DNA of 17,501 nucleotides from contig CAJUNZ010000063.1 in assembly GCA_910587755.1 (NCBI GenBank), forward strand, positions 1-17,501, in the 5' to 3' direction. This DNA is from an uncultured Acetatifactor sp. GTDB taxonomy: Bacteria > Bacillota > Clostridia > Lachnospirales > Lachnospiraceae. Shown here piece after piece: positions 7,522 to 15,264 of the stretch. Position 1 is the stretch's first letter. Each line of letters opens with the position of its first letter. The notes beneath the pieces were generated by a model. It did not search any database. It saw nothing but the letters and a program-made list of their open reading frames with translations, and was not told the DNA's origin. The position numbers and the translations under genes were made by a program.

Positions 7522-9328
7522 TGCGCTCACCTCCGTCTCCCTTTCCCTTCCGGGCAGGTTCTTTTTTCAGGGAAGCCCCGGGTCTCTCCTCCGGGTACTG
7601 GGAGAAGTAAATCTCCCTGTATACCTCACAGCTCTCCATCAGCTGATCATGCGTTCCCATCCCCGCCATCTCGCCGTCGTCCAGCACAATGATCTTGTCC
7701 GCATGGCGTATGGATGAGGCTCTCTGGGACACAATAAAGGTGGCGGAAGCCCCCTCCCGTCGGCGCAGGGCCTCCCGCAGCCTGGCATCAGTAGCATAGT
7801 CCAGAGCCGAAGCGCTGTCATCCAGAATCAGGATCTTCGGATCCCGCACCAGGGCACGGGCGATGGTCAGACGCTGCCTCTGGCCGCCGGAGAGATTCTT
7901 GCCCCCCTGGGCAATCTCCGCCTCCAGGCCGCCCTCCTTTCCCTCCACCACTTCCCGAGCCTGGGCGGTGTCAAGAGCCTGCCACATTTCCGTCTCCCCC
8001 CCGTGAGGATTCCCCCACAGCAGGTTGCTGCGGATGGTTCCCTTGAAGAGCACCGCCTTCTGGGGCACCATGCCCACATATCCCTTCAGCTCCTCCTGGG
8101 ACATCTGCCGGATATCCCTGCCGTTCAGGCGGATAGCCCCTTCTGTGGCAGGATAAAATCCGGGGATCAGATTCACCAGGGTGGATTTCCCGGAACCGGT
8201 TCCTCCGATAATTCCCACGGTCTCCCCCTCTTCCACCTGAAAGTGAATGTCATGAAGGGCCTCGGCTCCCGCCCCCGCGTAGGAGAAGGACACATGGTCA
8301 AACTGCAGGAAGGGATGGGGCTGGTCTTTCTGGACGGAAGCTGCAGGAGACGCTTTCTCCCACTGGCCGTTCTGGATCTCAAACACACCTGCCACCCGGT
8401 CGGCGCAGGCCAGGGATTTGGTGACGGTGATAATCAGGTTGGCAAGTTTTACCAGCTCCACAAGAATCTGGGACATATAATTGATAATGGCCACCACCTG
8501 GCCCTGGGTGAGATTTCCCACATTCACCTGGATGGCGCCGATATAGATCAGCACCACAATGGCGCCGTTTACCACCACATAAGTCACCGGGTTCATAACC
8601 GCGCTGATCTTCCCCACAAAAATCTGGCTTGCCGCCAGAGCGCCGGTGCCTTCCCTGAACCTTGCCTCCTCCTGCTCCTCCTGGTGGAAGGCCCGGATCA
8701 CCCGGACACCTGTCAGGTTCTCCCGGGTGATCCCCAGAACCCTGTCCAGATTGGCCTGAACTTTTTTGTACAGGGGCATGGTCCACACCATGATCCCAAA
8801 CACCACCGCCGCCAGCAGCGGTATGGCCACCACAAAAACCAGAGCGCTTTTTACATCAATGGTAAAGGCCATGATCATGGCGCCGAAGACAATGATGGGA
8901 GAACGAAGAAACAGGCGCAGCACCAGGTTCACTCCTGACTGCACCTGGTTGATATCACTGGTGATGCGGGTAATCAGGGTGGAGGTGCCCGCCCTGTCAA
9001 TATTGGTAAAGTCCAGGCCCTGGATATGATCAAACAGCGCCTGGCGCAGCTTGGCCGAGAAGCCCACAGCCGCTTTGGCCGCAAAAAACTGCGCTGTGAT
9101 AGAGGAGGCAAGCCCCACCACCGCCAGGGTAAGCAGGCAGAACCCCATCTTGAGAATGTAACTCTGGCCGGAGGACGGATCCGTCTGCCCCATGACAATC
9201 CCCTTGTCAATAATGCTTGTTATCACCAGCGGCACAAACAATTCAAAAAATGCCTCCAGGAGTTTAAAAAGCGGCGCCAGAATGGATTCTTTTTTATAAT
9301 CCTTCAGATATTTCATCAACCGTTTCAT
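7508..9328 (-). CDS. ABC exporter half-transporter, degenerate-site subunit (BmrC/TM287-like)
   Basis: This 606-aa protein is the partner half of the heterodimeric exporter, with six membrane helices (about 15-310) and one ATPase domain. Walker A is GGTGSGKS (375-382) and the signature is an intact LSGGQ (479-483). The Walker B ends LILDD, so Asp504 replaces the catalytic Glu, and the switch motif reads SQR, so Gln535 replaces His. Together with the LSQGQ signature of the other subunit this makes one hydrolytic and one non-hydrolytic ATP site, as known for TM287/288, BmrCD and LmrCD. AAAGGAG lies 9 nt before the ATG. The gene follows the phosphopantetheinyl transferase by 25 bp. Confidence 0.92.
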   Translation of the reverse strand: MKRLMKYLKDYKKESILAPLFKLLEAFFELFVPLVITSIIDKGIVMGQTDPSSGQSYILKMGFCLLTLAVVGLASSITAQFFAAKAAVGFSAKLRQALFDHIQGLDFTNIDRAGTSTLITRITSDINQVQSGVNLVLRLFLRSPIIVFGAMIMAFTIDVKSALVFVVAIPLLAAVVFGIMVWTMPLYKKVQANLDRVLGITRENLTGVRVIRAFHQEEQEEARFREGTGALAASQIFVGKISAVMNPVTYVVVNGAIVVLIYIGAIQVNVGNLTQGQVVAIINYMSQILVELVKLANLIITVTKSLACADRVAGVFEIQNGQWEKASPAASVQKDQPHPFLQFDHVSFSYAGAGAEALHDIHFQVEEGETVGIIGGTGSGKSTLVNLIPGFYPATEGAIRLNGRDIRQMSQEELKGYVGMVPQKAVLFKGTIRSNLLWGNPHGGETEMWQALDTAQAREVVEGKEGGLEAEIAQGGKNLSGGQRQRLTIARALVRDPKILILDDSASALDYATDARLREALRRREGASATFIVSQRASSIRHADKIIVLDDGEMAGMGTHDQLMESCEVYREIYFSQYPEERPGASLKKEPARKGKGDGGERNGGR

Positions 9329-9353
9329 GATACAGTGCTCCTTTAATCATCTA

Positions 9354-10130
9354 TCAGGATGGCAGGATCTGTCTTTTTGACAAGTCCTGTGGCCGGAAAC
9401 TGCAGATGGCAAGGCTGCAGTCCGGTATGTCCCCGTATTCCTCCCACACAAGGATTCTGCCCTCGGGCGTGCGCTCCGGAAGGGTCAGCAGATTCACCCC
9501 CAGAGCATCCCCAACGCCTCCTCCAGTGAGCTTGCCATAGGCTTCTTTTCTGGCCCAGAGCCGGTAGAACAGCTCCAAAGCCTCCCTGTCCGCCCCCGCC
9601 GCGCCCAGGGCCTCTGTCTCCGAGGCCGTAAAAAAGCGCCTGGCTATGCTCCTGGTTCTGAGGACTTCCCTCTCCCCTTTCTCCCTGTGAACCTGAATGT
9701 CCACCCCCATCTCCTCCAGGCCCAGGGCGCAGACCACATACTGTCCTGAATGGGACAGGTTGAAGTAAAAAGGATACTCGGTCAGGTAAGGTTTCCCCCC
9801 AGGACCATGGCGGAAGGCAAGAGGAAGGGACGGCCCCTCCTCCAGGCGTTCCAGAAGCCGGGAAGGACACAGGCGCACAAGCTCCCTGTGGGGCATCCTG
9901 GATTCAGCATCCAGGTTTCCTCCCCCCCAGGCCCGGATTGACCGGGCCTCCCGGAGTGCCAGCTGCAAAAGAAGTCCACCTCCCAGGGAGGCCGCCCGGG
10001 CCTCAATATGCCTGATCCCCAGGGCCTTCTCCCGCCGGGAGGCATCCACCAGGGCCAGAGCTTTCTCCAGAAGCCCAAGGCCCCCTTCCTCTTCCAGGAA
10101 TTCTGCCGTGGACAAAAGATATTTTAACAC
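9354..10130 (-). CDS. Sfp-type 4'-phosphopantetheinyl transferase
   Basis: The enzyme transfers 4'-phosphopantetheine from CoA to a Ser of carrier proteins used in fatty acid, polyketide or nonribosomal peptide synthesis. It is 258 aa, the usual size for the two-lobed Sfp type. The visible motifs are GKPYL (112-116), FNLSHS (123-128), the Mg-binding GVDIQ (142-146), RFFTASE (165-171) and FYRLWARKEAYGKLTG (188-203) with the W-x-x-KEA core. The start is GTG at 10130 with AGGGGG a few nt upstream. It lies 29 bp after aspS in the same run. No synthase or carrier protein is in the window, so its substrate is open; it may serve the housekeeping acyl carrier protein. Confidence 0.9.
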   Translation of the reverse strand: MLKYLLSTAEFLEEEGGLGLLEKALALVDASRREKALGIRHIEARAASLGGGLLLQLALREARSIRAWGGGNLDAESRMPHRELVRLCPSRLLERLEEGPSLPLAFRHGPGGKPYLTEYPFYFNLSHSGQYVVCALGLEEMGVDIQVHREKGEREVLRTRSIARRFFTASETEALGAAGADREALELFYRLWARKEAYGKLTGGGVGDALGVNLLTLPERTPEGRILVWEEYGDIPDCSLAICSFRPQDLSKRQILPS

Positions 10131-10159
10131 CGTCTACCCCCTGCTGCCGCCTGAAAATG

Positions 10160-11941
10160 TCATGAGCGCAGGGTCAGGTGCAGTTCCTCCAGCTGCCCCG
10201 GATCCACCGTACCCGGGGCATCCGACATCAGACAGGAGGCATCCTTCACCTTGGGGAAAGCGATCACCTCGCGGATATTGTCCACCCCCGCCATAAGCAT
10301 CACAAATCGGTCAAGCCCGATGGCAAGCCCTGCGTGGGGAGGAACACCGTATTTGAAAGCCTCCAGCAGAAATCCGAACTGGCTGTAAGCCTTCTCTTTG
10401 GTAAAGCCCAGGGCCTCAAACATGCGCTCCTGCACCTGGCTCTGGAAGATTCTCACACTGCCCCCTCCCAGCTCCACACCGTTGAGCACAATGTCATAGG
10501 CCTTGGCCCGCACTCTGCCGGGCTCCTTCTCCAACAGCTCCAGATCCTCCTCCATGGGCATGGTGAAAGGATGGTGCTCGGCCACAAACCTCTCCTCCTC
10601 CTCATTCCACTCAAACTGAGGGAACTCTGTCACCCAGAGGAAGTTGTATTTCTCCGGATCCGCCAGACCCATCTGTTTTCCCAGCTCCACCCGCAGGGCC
10701 CCCAGAACGGACAGCACCAGTTTCTTTTTGTCCGCCGCAAAGAGAAGCAGATCCCCGGGCTCCCCTCCCATGGCCTCCACCAGGGTCCCTGTCTGCTCCG
10801 GGGTCATAAACTTGGCAAAGGAAGACTTACAGCTTCCGTCAGCCTGGACAGAAATATAGGCAAGGCCCTTGGCGCCGTATCCCCTGGCAAACTCCACCAG
10901 GGCGTCAATCTTTTTCCTGGGCATTTCCCCCTGGCCCCTGGCGTTGATACCCCTGACGGTGCCGCCTTCCTCCAGAGCCCCGGTGAACACGCCGAAACCG
11001 CAGCCTTCCACCACTCCCGACACATCCACAAGCTCCATGCCGAAACGGGTGTCCGGCTTGTCTGTGCCGAACCGGTCCATGGCCTCCTGCCAGGTAATCC
11101 GGGGCATGGGAAGGGGCACTTCAAGCCCTGCCGCCTCCCGGCAGACTTGGGCCACCATGCGCTCCGTTGCGTCAATCACATCGTCCACATCCACAAAGGA
11201 CATCTCCAGGTCGATCTGAGTAAATTCCGGCTGTCTGTCCGCCCGCAGATCCTCGTCCCGAAAGCATTTGGCGATCTGAAAATATCTGTCGTACCCGGAA
11301 CACATAAGCAGCTGCTTAAAAATCTGAGGCGACTGGGGCAGGGCATAAAAACAGCCCGGATGAACCCTGCTGGGCACCAGATAGTCCCTGGCCCCCTCGG
11401 GGGTGGACTTGTTCAGAATGGGAGTCTCTATCTCCAGAAAACCCTCTCTGCACAGGAAAGCACGGATGGAATTTGTCATTTTGCTCCGCAGGGCCAGATT
11501 CCTCTGCAAGTCAGGCCTGCGCAGATCCAGATAACGGTACTTCAGGCGAAGCTCCTCCTTGGTCTTTACATCCTCCTCAATGGGAAAAGGCGGCGTCTGG
11601 GCCTGGGACAGCACCCTCACCTGGGAAGCCCGGATCTCGATCCGGCCCGTGGCCAGGTTCTCGTTCACGGCCCCTGAGCGGGCCTCCACCTTTCCCACCA
11701 CCGCAGCCACAAATTCGCTCCGCAGTTTCTCCGCTTTCTCAAAATTTTCCTGTCCGCAGTCTGCCTCCTCAAAGATCACCTGCACGATCCCAGCCCTGTC
11801 GCGGAGATCCACAAAAATAATGCCCCCCTTGTTGCGCTGCTTCTGGACCCATCCCATCACCGTGACCGTCCTGCCGATATCCTCGACGCCAAGCTCCCCG
11901 CACCGGCATGACCTCTGCAATCCCTTCATTGACTCTTCCAT
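10160..11941 (-). CDS. aspS: Aspartate--tRNA ligase
   Basis: The enzyme charges tRNA-Asp (class II synthetase, cytoplasm). At 593 aa it is the full bacterial type. It has an N-terminal anticodon-binding OB fold (about 25-110, with VDLRDRAGIVQV), motif 1 around FLEIETPILNKSTPEGARDY, motif 2 FRDEDLRADRQPEFTQID (227-244), the bacterial GAD insertion (about 300-420) and motif 3 GLAIGLDRF (538-546). GGAGG lies 11 nt before the ATG at 11941; the next in-frame ATG lacks a suitable site. It follows hisS by 19 bp, a common order in Firmicutes. Whether it also charges tRNA-Asn cannot be judged here. Confidence 0.97.
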   Translation of the reverse strand: MEESMKGLQRSCRCGELGVEDIGRTVTVMGWVQKQRNKGGIIFVDLRDRAGIVQVIFEEADCGQENFEKAEKLRSEFVAAVVGKVEARSGAVNENLATGRIEIRASQVRVLSQAQTPPFPIEEDVKTKEELRLKYRYLDLRRPDLQRNLALRSKMTNSIRAFLCREGFLEIETPILNKSTPEGARDYLVPSRVHPGCFYALPQSPQIFKQLLMCSGYDRYFQIAKCFRDEDLRADRQPEFTQIDLEMSFVDVDDVIDATERMVAQVCREAAGLEVPLPMPRITWQEAMDRFGTDKPDTRFGMELVDVSGVVEGCGFGVFTGALEEGGTVRGINARGQGEMPRKKIDALVEFARGYGAKGLAYISVQADGSCKSSFAKFMTPEQTGTLVEAMGGEPGDLLLFAADKKKLVLSVLGALRVELGKQMGLADPEKYNFLWVTEFPQFEWNEEEERFVAEHHPFTMPMEEDLELLEKEPGRVRAKAYDIVLNGVELGGGSVRIFQSQVQERMFEALGFTKEKAYSQFGFLLEAFKYGVPPHAGLAIGLDRFVMLMAGVDNIREVIAFPKVKDASCLMSDAPGTVDPGQLEELHLTLRS

Positions 11942-11960
11942 AAGTATGCTTTCCTCCCTC

Positions 11961-13223
11961 TCAATGTCTCAGCTCTTCCCTGTATACTTCCACAAAGTCC
12001 TCATAACCCTCTGCGGCCAGCTGCTCCTTCTGAAACTTTTTGTTCTTATTCATCCGCACCACAAGAACCTGCATTCCCTCCCTGCGGTCCGCCTGGGCCT
12101 TTGCGGTGACTTCCCGGAGGGCGTCCGCCCCCAGCCCCTTCTCCAGCAGATAGGCCTTCTGCCCCGGCTGTCCCGGCACCTGGAAGCCCCTCTCCACCAG
12201 CAGCAGGATAATGCGCTCAAATCCAATGGAAAATCCACAGGCGGGCACATCCTTTCCGGTGAATTTCCCAACCATCCGGTCATACCTGCCGCCGCCCCCA
12301 CAGCTGCCGCCGAACTCAGGGATGGCCACCTCAAAGATGGTTCCTGTATAATAGGACATACCCCGCACCAGGGTGGGGTCAAACACAATCTCAAATCCGG
12401 ACTCCCCGGTGGCCCCCACGCAGTCCATAATCTCCTGAAGCCCCTGAATTACGGCAGGGTCGAGAACTCCCTCCAGAATTTCTGCCAGATCCCCAAGGCC
12501 CCGATCCGCCTCCTGCAGGCTCCGGTACAGGCCCAGATATTTTTCCACACACTCAGGGGCGGCGCCGTTCTCTAAAAGTTCCCTCTCCACCCCCTCCAGG
12601 CCGATCTTGTCCATCTTGTCCAGGGTGATAAAGACATTGGAAAGATTCTCCTCCCCAAAGCCGCTCCACACCGCCATGGCCTTCAGAATCTGCCTGTCAT
12701 TGATGCGGATCTGGAACCCCTGAAAGCCCAGCCGCAGCAGAGTGGTGGCCCCGGCCAGGATCAGTTCAATCTCCGCCAGATTGGATGCCTCCCCCAGTAT
12801 GTCGATATCGCACTGGGTAAACTGGCGGTAGCGCCCTCTCTGGGGTCTCTCCGCCCGCCACACGCTGCCTATCTGAAGGGCTTTAAAAGGGGAGGGCAGC
12901 TGTGCCGAGTGGTTGGAGTAATAGCGGACCAGGGGCACGGTCAGATCGTAGCGCAGCCCCAGATCCACCACTTCCTCCTCTGAGAGGGCCTCCGCCACAT
13001 TCAGCTTCTCCCCCCGTTTCAGAATCTTGAAAATCAGCTTTTCATTGTCCCCTCCCTGTCTGCTGGTGAGATTGCCGATGTCCTCCACACAGGGTGTCTC
13101 TATGGACATAAATCCAAAATTTCTATAGGTATCTTTAATGATTCCTGTGACATAATCCCTTATCCGCATCTCCTCCGGCAGAATATCCCGCATGCCCGTC
13201 ACAGGCTTCTTGTTCAGCGCCAT
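11961..13223 (-). CDS. hisS: Histidine--tRNA ligase
   Basis: The enzyme charges tRNA-His (class II). In 420-aa numbering it starts with the typical KPVTGMRDILPEEM, then has motif 1, motif 2 RAERPQRGRYRQF (123-135), the histidine-binding motif LVRGMSYYTGTIFE (285-298, with Arg287) and motif 3 GFSIGFERI (330-338). The usual LVRGLDYY reads LVRGMSYY, and the C-terminal anticodon domain (ending near VLVVRMNKNKKFQKEQL) looks diverged from the textbook form. I start at the ATG 13223 because AAGGAG is 8 nt upstream; the frame extends to a TTG at 13271 but those residues are not HisRS-like. HisZ is an alternative, less likely because the synthetase motifs are intact and aspS is adjacent. Confidence 0.92.
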   Translation of the reverse strand: MALNKKPVTGMRDILPEEMRIRDYVTGIIKDTYRNFGFMSIETPCVEDIGNLTSRQGGDNEKLIFKILKRGEKLNVAEALSEEEVVDLGLRYDLTVPLVRYYSNHSAQLPSPFKALQIGSVWRAERPQRGRYRQFTQCDIDILGEASNLAEIELILAGATTLLRLGFQGFQIRINDRQILKAMAVWSGFGEENLSNVFITLDKMDKIGLEGVERELLENGAAPECVEKYLGLYRSLQEADRGLGDLAEILEGVLDPAVIQGLQEIMDCVGATGESGFEIVFDPTLVRGMSYYTGTIFEVAIPEFGGSCGGGGRYDRMVGKFTGKDVPACGFSIGFERIILLLVERGFQVPGQPGQKAYLLEKGLGADALREVTAKAQADRREGMQVLVVRMNKNKKFQKEQLAAEGYEDFVEVYREELRH

Positions 13224-13271
13224 AATCTCCTCTCCTTCCGCTTTCTTTCCATGAATGATACATTTTTTCAA

Positions 13272-14291
13272 TCAGGCTGTCAATATACACGCAAATACAA
13301 ACACCACCCCAAGAACAATGGCGTGGCGTCTCCAGGACAGGTGCAGATATCCCACAAACTCCCTGATCCAGGCATTGAGGGTAAAGTACCACTTGGTCCT
13401 GGCCCCAAATCCCACACACTTTATCCCCTCCTGCCTGGCCAGAACCAGGGCCCGGAACACATGGTAGGCCGTGGTGACAAGAATGATCCTGGGATTCTCC
13501 CCCTTCATAAGATCTCTGGAAAACCGCAGGTTCTCCAGGGTGGAGGAAGACTCGGTCTCTTTCAGGATTTTCTCCGGGTCCACTCCGTGCTCCACCGCAT
13601 ACGCCGCCATGGCTTCGCTCTCCGGCATGTCCTCACCGGGCCCCTGCCCTCCGGACATAATCAGAAGGGCCCTGGGATTGCGTCTCAGAAGCTCCATGCC
13701 TTTTTCTATTCTGGCGGCCAGAAGAGGCGTAACTTTGGCGCCTGTCAGCCCCGCTCCCAGAACAACAATATAATCGGCTCTCCTTTTCTTCCTCAGATGG
13801 ATCAGGTTCAGGATGGCTGACATGGCATACATGGCCATAAGGGCCAAGAGGTATGCGGCGGCAAAGGTGACAAAAAGGTACAGCATGGTGCCAATGGTTC
13901 TGGCCGCCAGATTTCCCACCAAGGGCCACACAAGCAGATAAGAGGCCAGAAGCACCGAAAAAAACACCGACAGCAGGTTGGAGGGCTTCAGCCCCTCATG
14001 CCTCACAACCTTGATGCCCTGAATAAAAAAGACAAGAATCAAAAGCACCGGAAACGCCAGAACACAGAGCAGGGCCAGGACAAACAGGATCAGCAGCAGA
14101 TATGGCAGAATGCCAGAGAAGGGGATCCCCTTTGCATATATCACCGCCATAACCACCACCGCAAACAGCGCCAGGGACGCCATCGTCCAGAAAAAAGCGA
14201 CGCCGCTCCAGAGGGTTCTGGGCTCCAGGACCATTACCCCCAGAAAGACGCACAGCGTGATCAGAGACATAAAAAACGCTACCTGTACCAT
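13272..14291 (-). CDS. YdcF/DUF218-family membrane protein
   Basis: This 339-aa integral membrane protein has about six hydrophobic helices in the first 165 residues, a DUF218 (YdcF/SanA-like) domain at about 172-315, and a final helix at 323-338. The domain motifs are ADYIVVLGAGL, MSGGQGPGE followed by SEA, ESSSTLENLRFS and TTAYHVFRA. DUF218 proteins are linked to envelope processes such as vancomycin resistance (SanA) and exopolysaccharide synthesis, but their chemistry is poorly defined. The gene begins 6 bp after the acetyltransferase stop, and hisS starts 48 bp past its own stop, so all three are probably cotranscribed. Confidence 0.88.
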   Translation of the reverse strand: MVQVAFFMSLITLCVFLGVMVLEPRTLWSGVAFFWTMASLALFAVVVMAVIYAKGIPFSGILPYLLLILFVLALLCVLAFPVLLILVFFIQGIKVVRHEGLKPSNLLSVFFSVLLASYLLVWPLVGNLAARTIGTMLYLFVTFAAAYLLALMAMYAMSAILNLIHLRKKRRADYIVVLGAGLTGAKVTPLLAARIEKGMELLRRNPRALLIMSGGQGPGEDMPESEAMAAYAVEHGVDPEKILKETESSSTLENLRFSRDLMKGENPRIILVTTAYHVFRALVLARQEGIKCVGFGARTKWYFTLNAWIREFVGYLHLSWRRHAIVLGVVFVFACILTA

Positions 14292-14297
14292 ACTCTC

Positions 14298-14801
14298 TCA
14301 CACCCCTTGCGATATGAAGGAACACTTCTGCGGCTGCGGGCTGGCCGGCTTCTGCCTCTCCATTTTTACGACATATTCCGTGGTTCCCTGCTCCACCTGC
14401 CTGTCCAGGGTGAGGGAAAATCCCTCTTTCTGGTAAAACCAGATGGCTCTGCCATTTTTCTCCAGCACATACAGCCTCTGAACGTCAAACTGCCGGATTG
14501 CAAATCTGACCAGCCTTGTTCCAATCCCTGCATTCTGGAAAAAAGAATCCACATACAGCTCCTGGATCCACCCGTTTTCCACGTGAACCATGCCTTTTAC
14601 AAATTCATCGTCATACACCCAGATATTCTCCAGTCTCTCCGGCCTGTTCAGATATTCCTGCGCCAGAGGAAGAACCTGCATTTCTCCAAAAGAAACCTGG
14701 TCGTTGTGAAAAATAGATCTGTAGTTCATTCTTTTTGTAAAAACAAGGATCTCCGCCACCCTTGATGCGTCCGCCACCGTGGCTTTTCTAATATGATTCA
14801 C
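14298..14801 (-). CDS. GNAT-family N-acetyltransferase
   Basis: This 167-aa protein is probably an acetyl-CoA-dependent N-acetyltransferase of unknown substrate. It starts with the typical IRKATVADASRVAEI. Motif A, ELYVDSFFQNAGIGTRLV (81-98), contains the pyrophosphate loop QNAGIG, and motif B has FYQKEGF (122-128). I use the GTG at 14801 because GGAGG lies 8 nt before it; the frame runs upstream to 14849, but the added residues are not GNAT-like. It is the first gene of the long minus-strand run. No convincing promoter lies between it and the terminator at 14880-14910. Confidence 0.88.
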   Translation of the reverse strand: MNHIRKATVADASRVAEILVFTKRMNYRSIFHNDQVSFGEMQVLPLAQEYLNRPERLENIWVYDDEFVKGMVHVENGWIQELYVDSFFQNAGIGTRLVRFAIRQFDVQRLYVLEKNGRAIWFYQKEGFSLTLDRQVEQGTTEYVVKMERQKPASPQPQKCSFISQGV

Positions 14802-14879
14802 ACCGGTTCCCTCCAAATTTAAACTCACAATCCAAAACAGTACTGACATCCTTTCCTGCCCGCCGGCACCCTAAAAGGT

Positions 14880-14910
14880 AAAAAACACCGAACATACAAT
14901 ATGTCCGGTG
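14880..14910 (-). terminator. Intrinsic terminator in front of the acetyltransferase operon
   Basis: On the minus strand an 11-bp stem (14900-14910 with 14886-14896) closes a 3-nt UUG loop and is followed by six U (14885-14880). The pair 14905/14891 is G-U on the minus strand but a mismatch on the plus strand, so the minus strand is the functional orientation. It lies about 80 bp before the acetyltransferase start. Confidence 0.9.
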
Positions 14911-15040
14911 CATCCTTCAAAATATCGGCTATTACATTTATGGTTCCAGTATAACTCCCACCATGCTAATTTACAGCATCCCCGCCGATTTGTATGCACA
15001 GACATATCAGATCTGCCCTGGGCAACTGTGCATCCAATCG
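14899..15040 (-). promoter_or_regulatory. Predicted terminator/antiterminator switch
   Basis: Segment 1 (15026-15040) pairs with segment 2 (14994-15001 and flank). Segment 2 (14994-15007) can instead pair with segment 3 (14899-14913) through 14 base pairs, one of them G-U, with a single bulged C. Segment 3 covers the entire 5' arm of the terminator. Segments 1 and 3 share GGATGCAC, which explains the competition. So 1:2 permits termination and 2:3 prevents it. The complementarity is read directly from the sequence; regulation is inferred. Confidence 0.6.
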
Positions 15041-15048
15041 AGACACAA

Positions 15049-15114
15049 TTACAGCCCGGCACATCCGTCATCGCACATATCATCCGTTCTGCCATAAGAA
15101 AGTGTATTCTGCAT
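15049..15114 (-). CDS. Small ORF (21 aa), possible leader peptide
   Basis: An ATG at 15112-15114 follows AGGAG (15124-15128) by 9 nt and opens 21 codons ending in TAA. The peptide begins MQNTLSYGRT; codons 11-12 and 15-16 are Asp pairs with a Cys after the first pair, and the end is GCAGL. It has no signal peptide or membrane segment. It ends 9 nt before the first arm of the predicted switch. It could be a leader peptide whose translation affects folding, or a chance ORF. There are no His codons. Confidence 0.4.
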   Translation of the reverse strand: MQNTLSYGRTDDMCDDGCAGL

Positions 15115-15174
15115 TGCCGTATTCTCCTGATTTTGATTTATACTGCACATCGGTTAAATATGCAGTACAACTCG

Positions 15175-15237
15175 ACTGCAGACCGCCAGCCAGGTGCTTT
15201 CACGAGTACACCACTGTAAATCCTGGCGGTCTGCAGT
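15175..15237. repeat. Perfect 15-bp inverted repeat
   Basis: The arms 15175-15189 and 15223-15237 are exact reverse complements around a 33-nt loop that contains a further GGTG/CACC pairing. It begins about 20 nt after the predicted start of the minus-strand leader, so it is most likely the first stem of that RNA. A DNA-binding site for a regulator is the alternative. Confidence 0.8.
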
Positions 15238-15264
15238 ATAGCATCTCTCTGTCAAATCTTTTTT

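Larger units (their letters stand above)
14880..15258 (-). ncRNA. Structured leader RNA or small RNA of unknown class
   Basis: A minus-strand transcript of about 380 nt is defined by a strong promoter (15265-15293) and a strong terminator (14880-14910). It can form, in order, a 15-bp perfect hairpin (15223-15237 with 15175-15189), a 7-bp hairpin TACTGCA/TGCAGTA (15161-15167 with 15141-15147), a bipartite stem (15026-15033 with 14994-15001, plus 15036-15040 with 14986-14990), a 5-bp hairpin (14975-14979 with 14963-14967) and the terminator. A small ORF lies between the second and third hairpins. It could be a stand-alone small RNA or the attenuator leader of the hisS-aspS operon. It lacks the marks of a T-box, and I match it to no known class. 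Confidence 0.65.

Noticed and set aside
7522..7530. GTG start at 7530 for the second ABC gene
   Set aside because: The GTG is part of the GGAGGTGA ribosome binding site that serves the ATG at 7521.
10178..11677. 499-aa plus-strand ORF
   Set aside because: It is antisense to aspS, which has all class II motifs. The His/Gln/Leu-rich composition is typical of the complement of GC-rich coding DNA.
14871..15095. 74-aa cysteine-rich ORF on the minus strand
   Set aside because: It has no ribosome binding site, overlaps the better-placed 21-aa ORF in another frame, and runs straight through the terminator stem and U-tract. The Cys content is probably a by-product of structured RNA.
14880..15258. 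T-box riboswitch controlling hisS/aspS
   Set aside because: A TGGAACC stretch near 14940-14950 recalls the T-box core, but the full GGGTGGNACCGCG context, the specifier loop with its flanking motifs and the S-turn are not visible. The antiterminator found uses a different segment, and the first downstream gene is not a synthetase.
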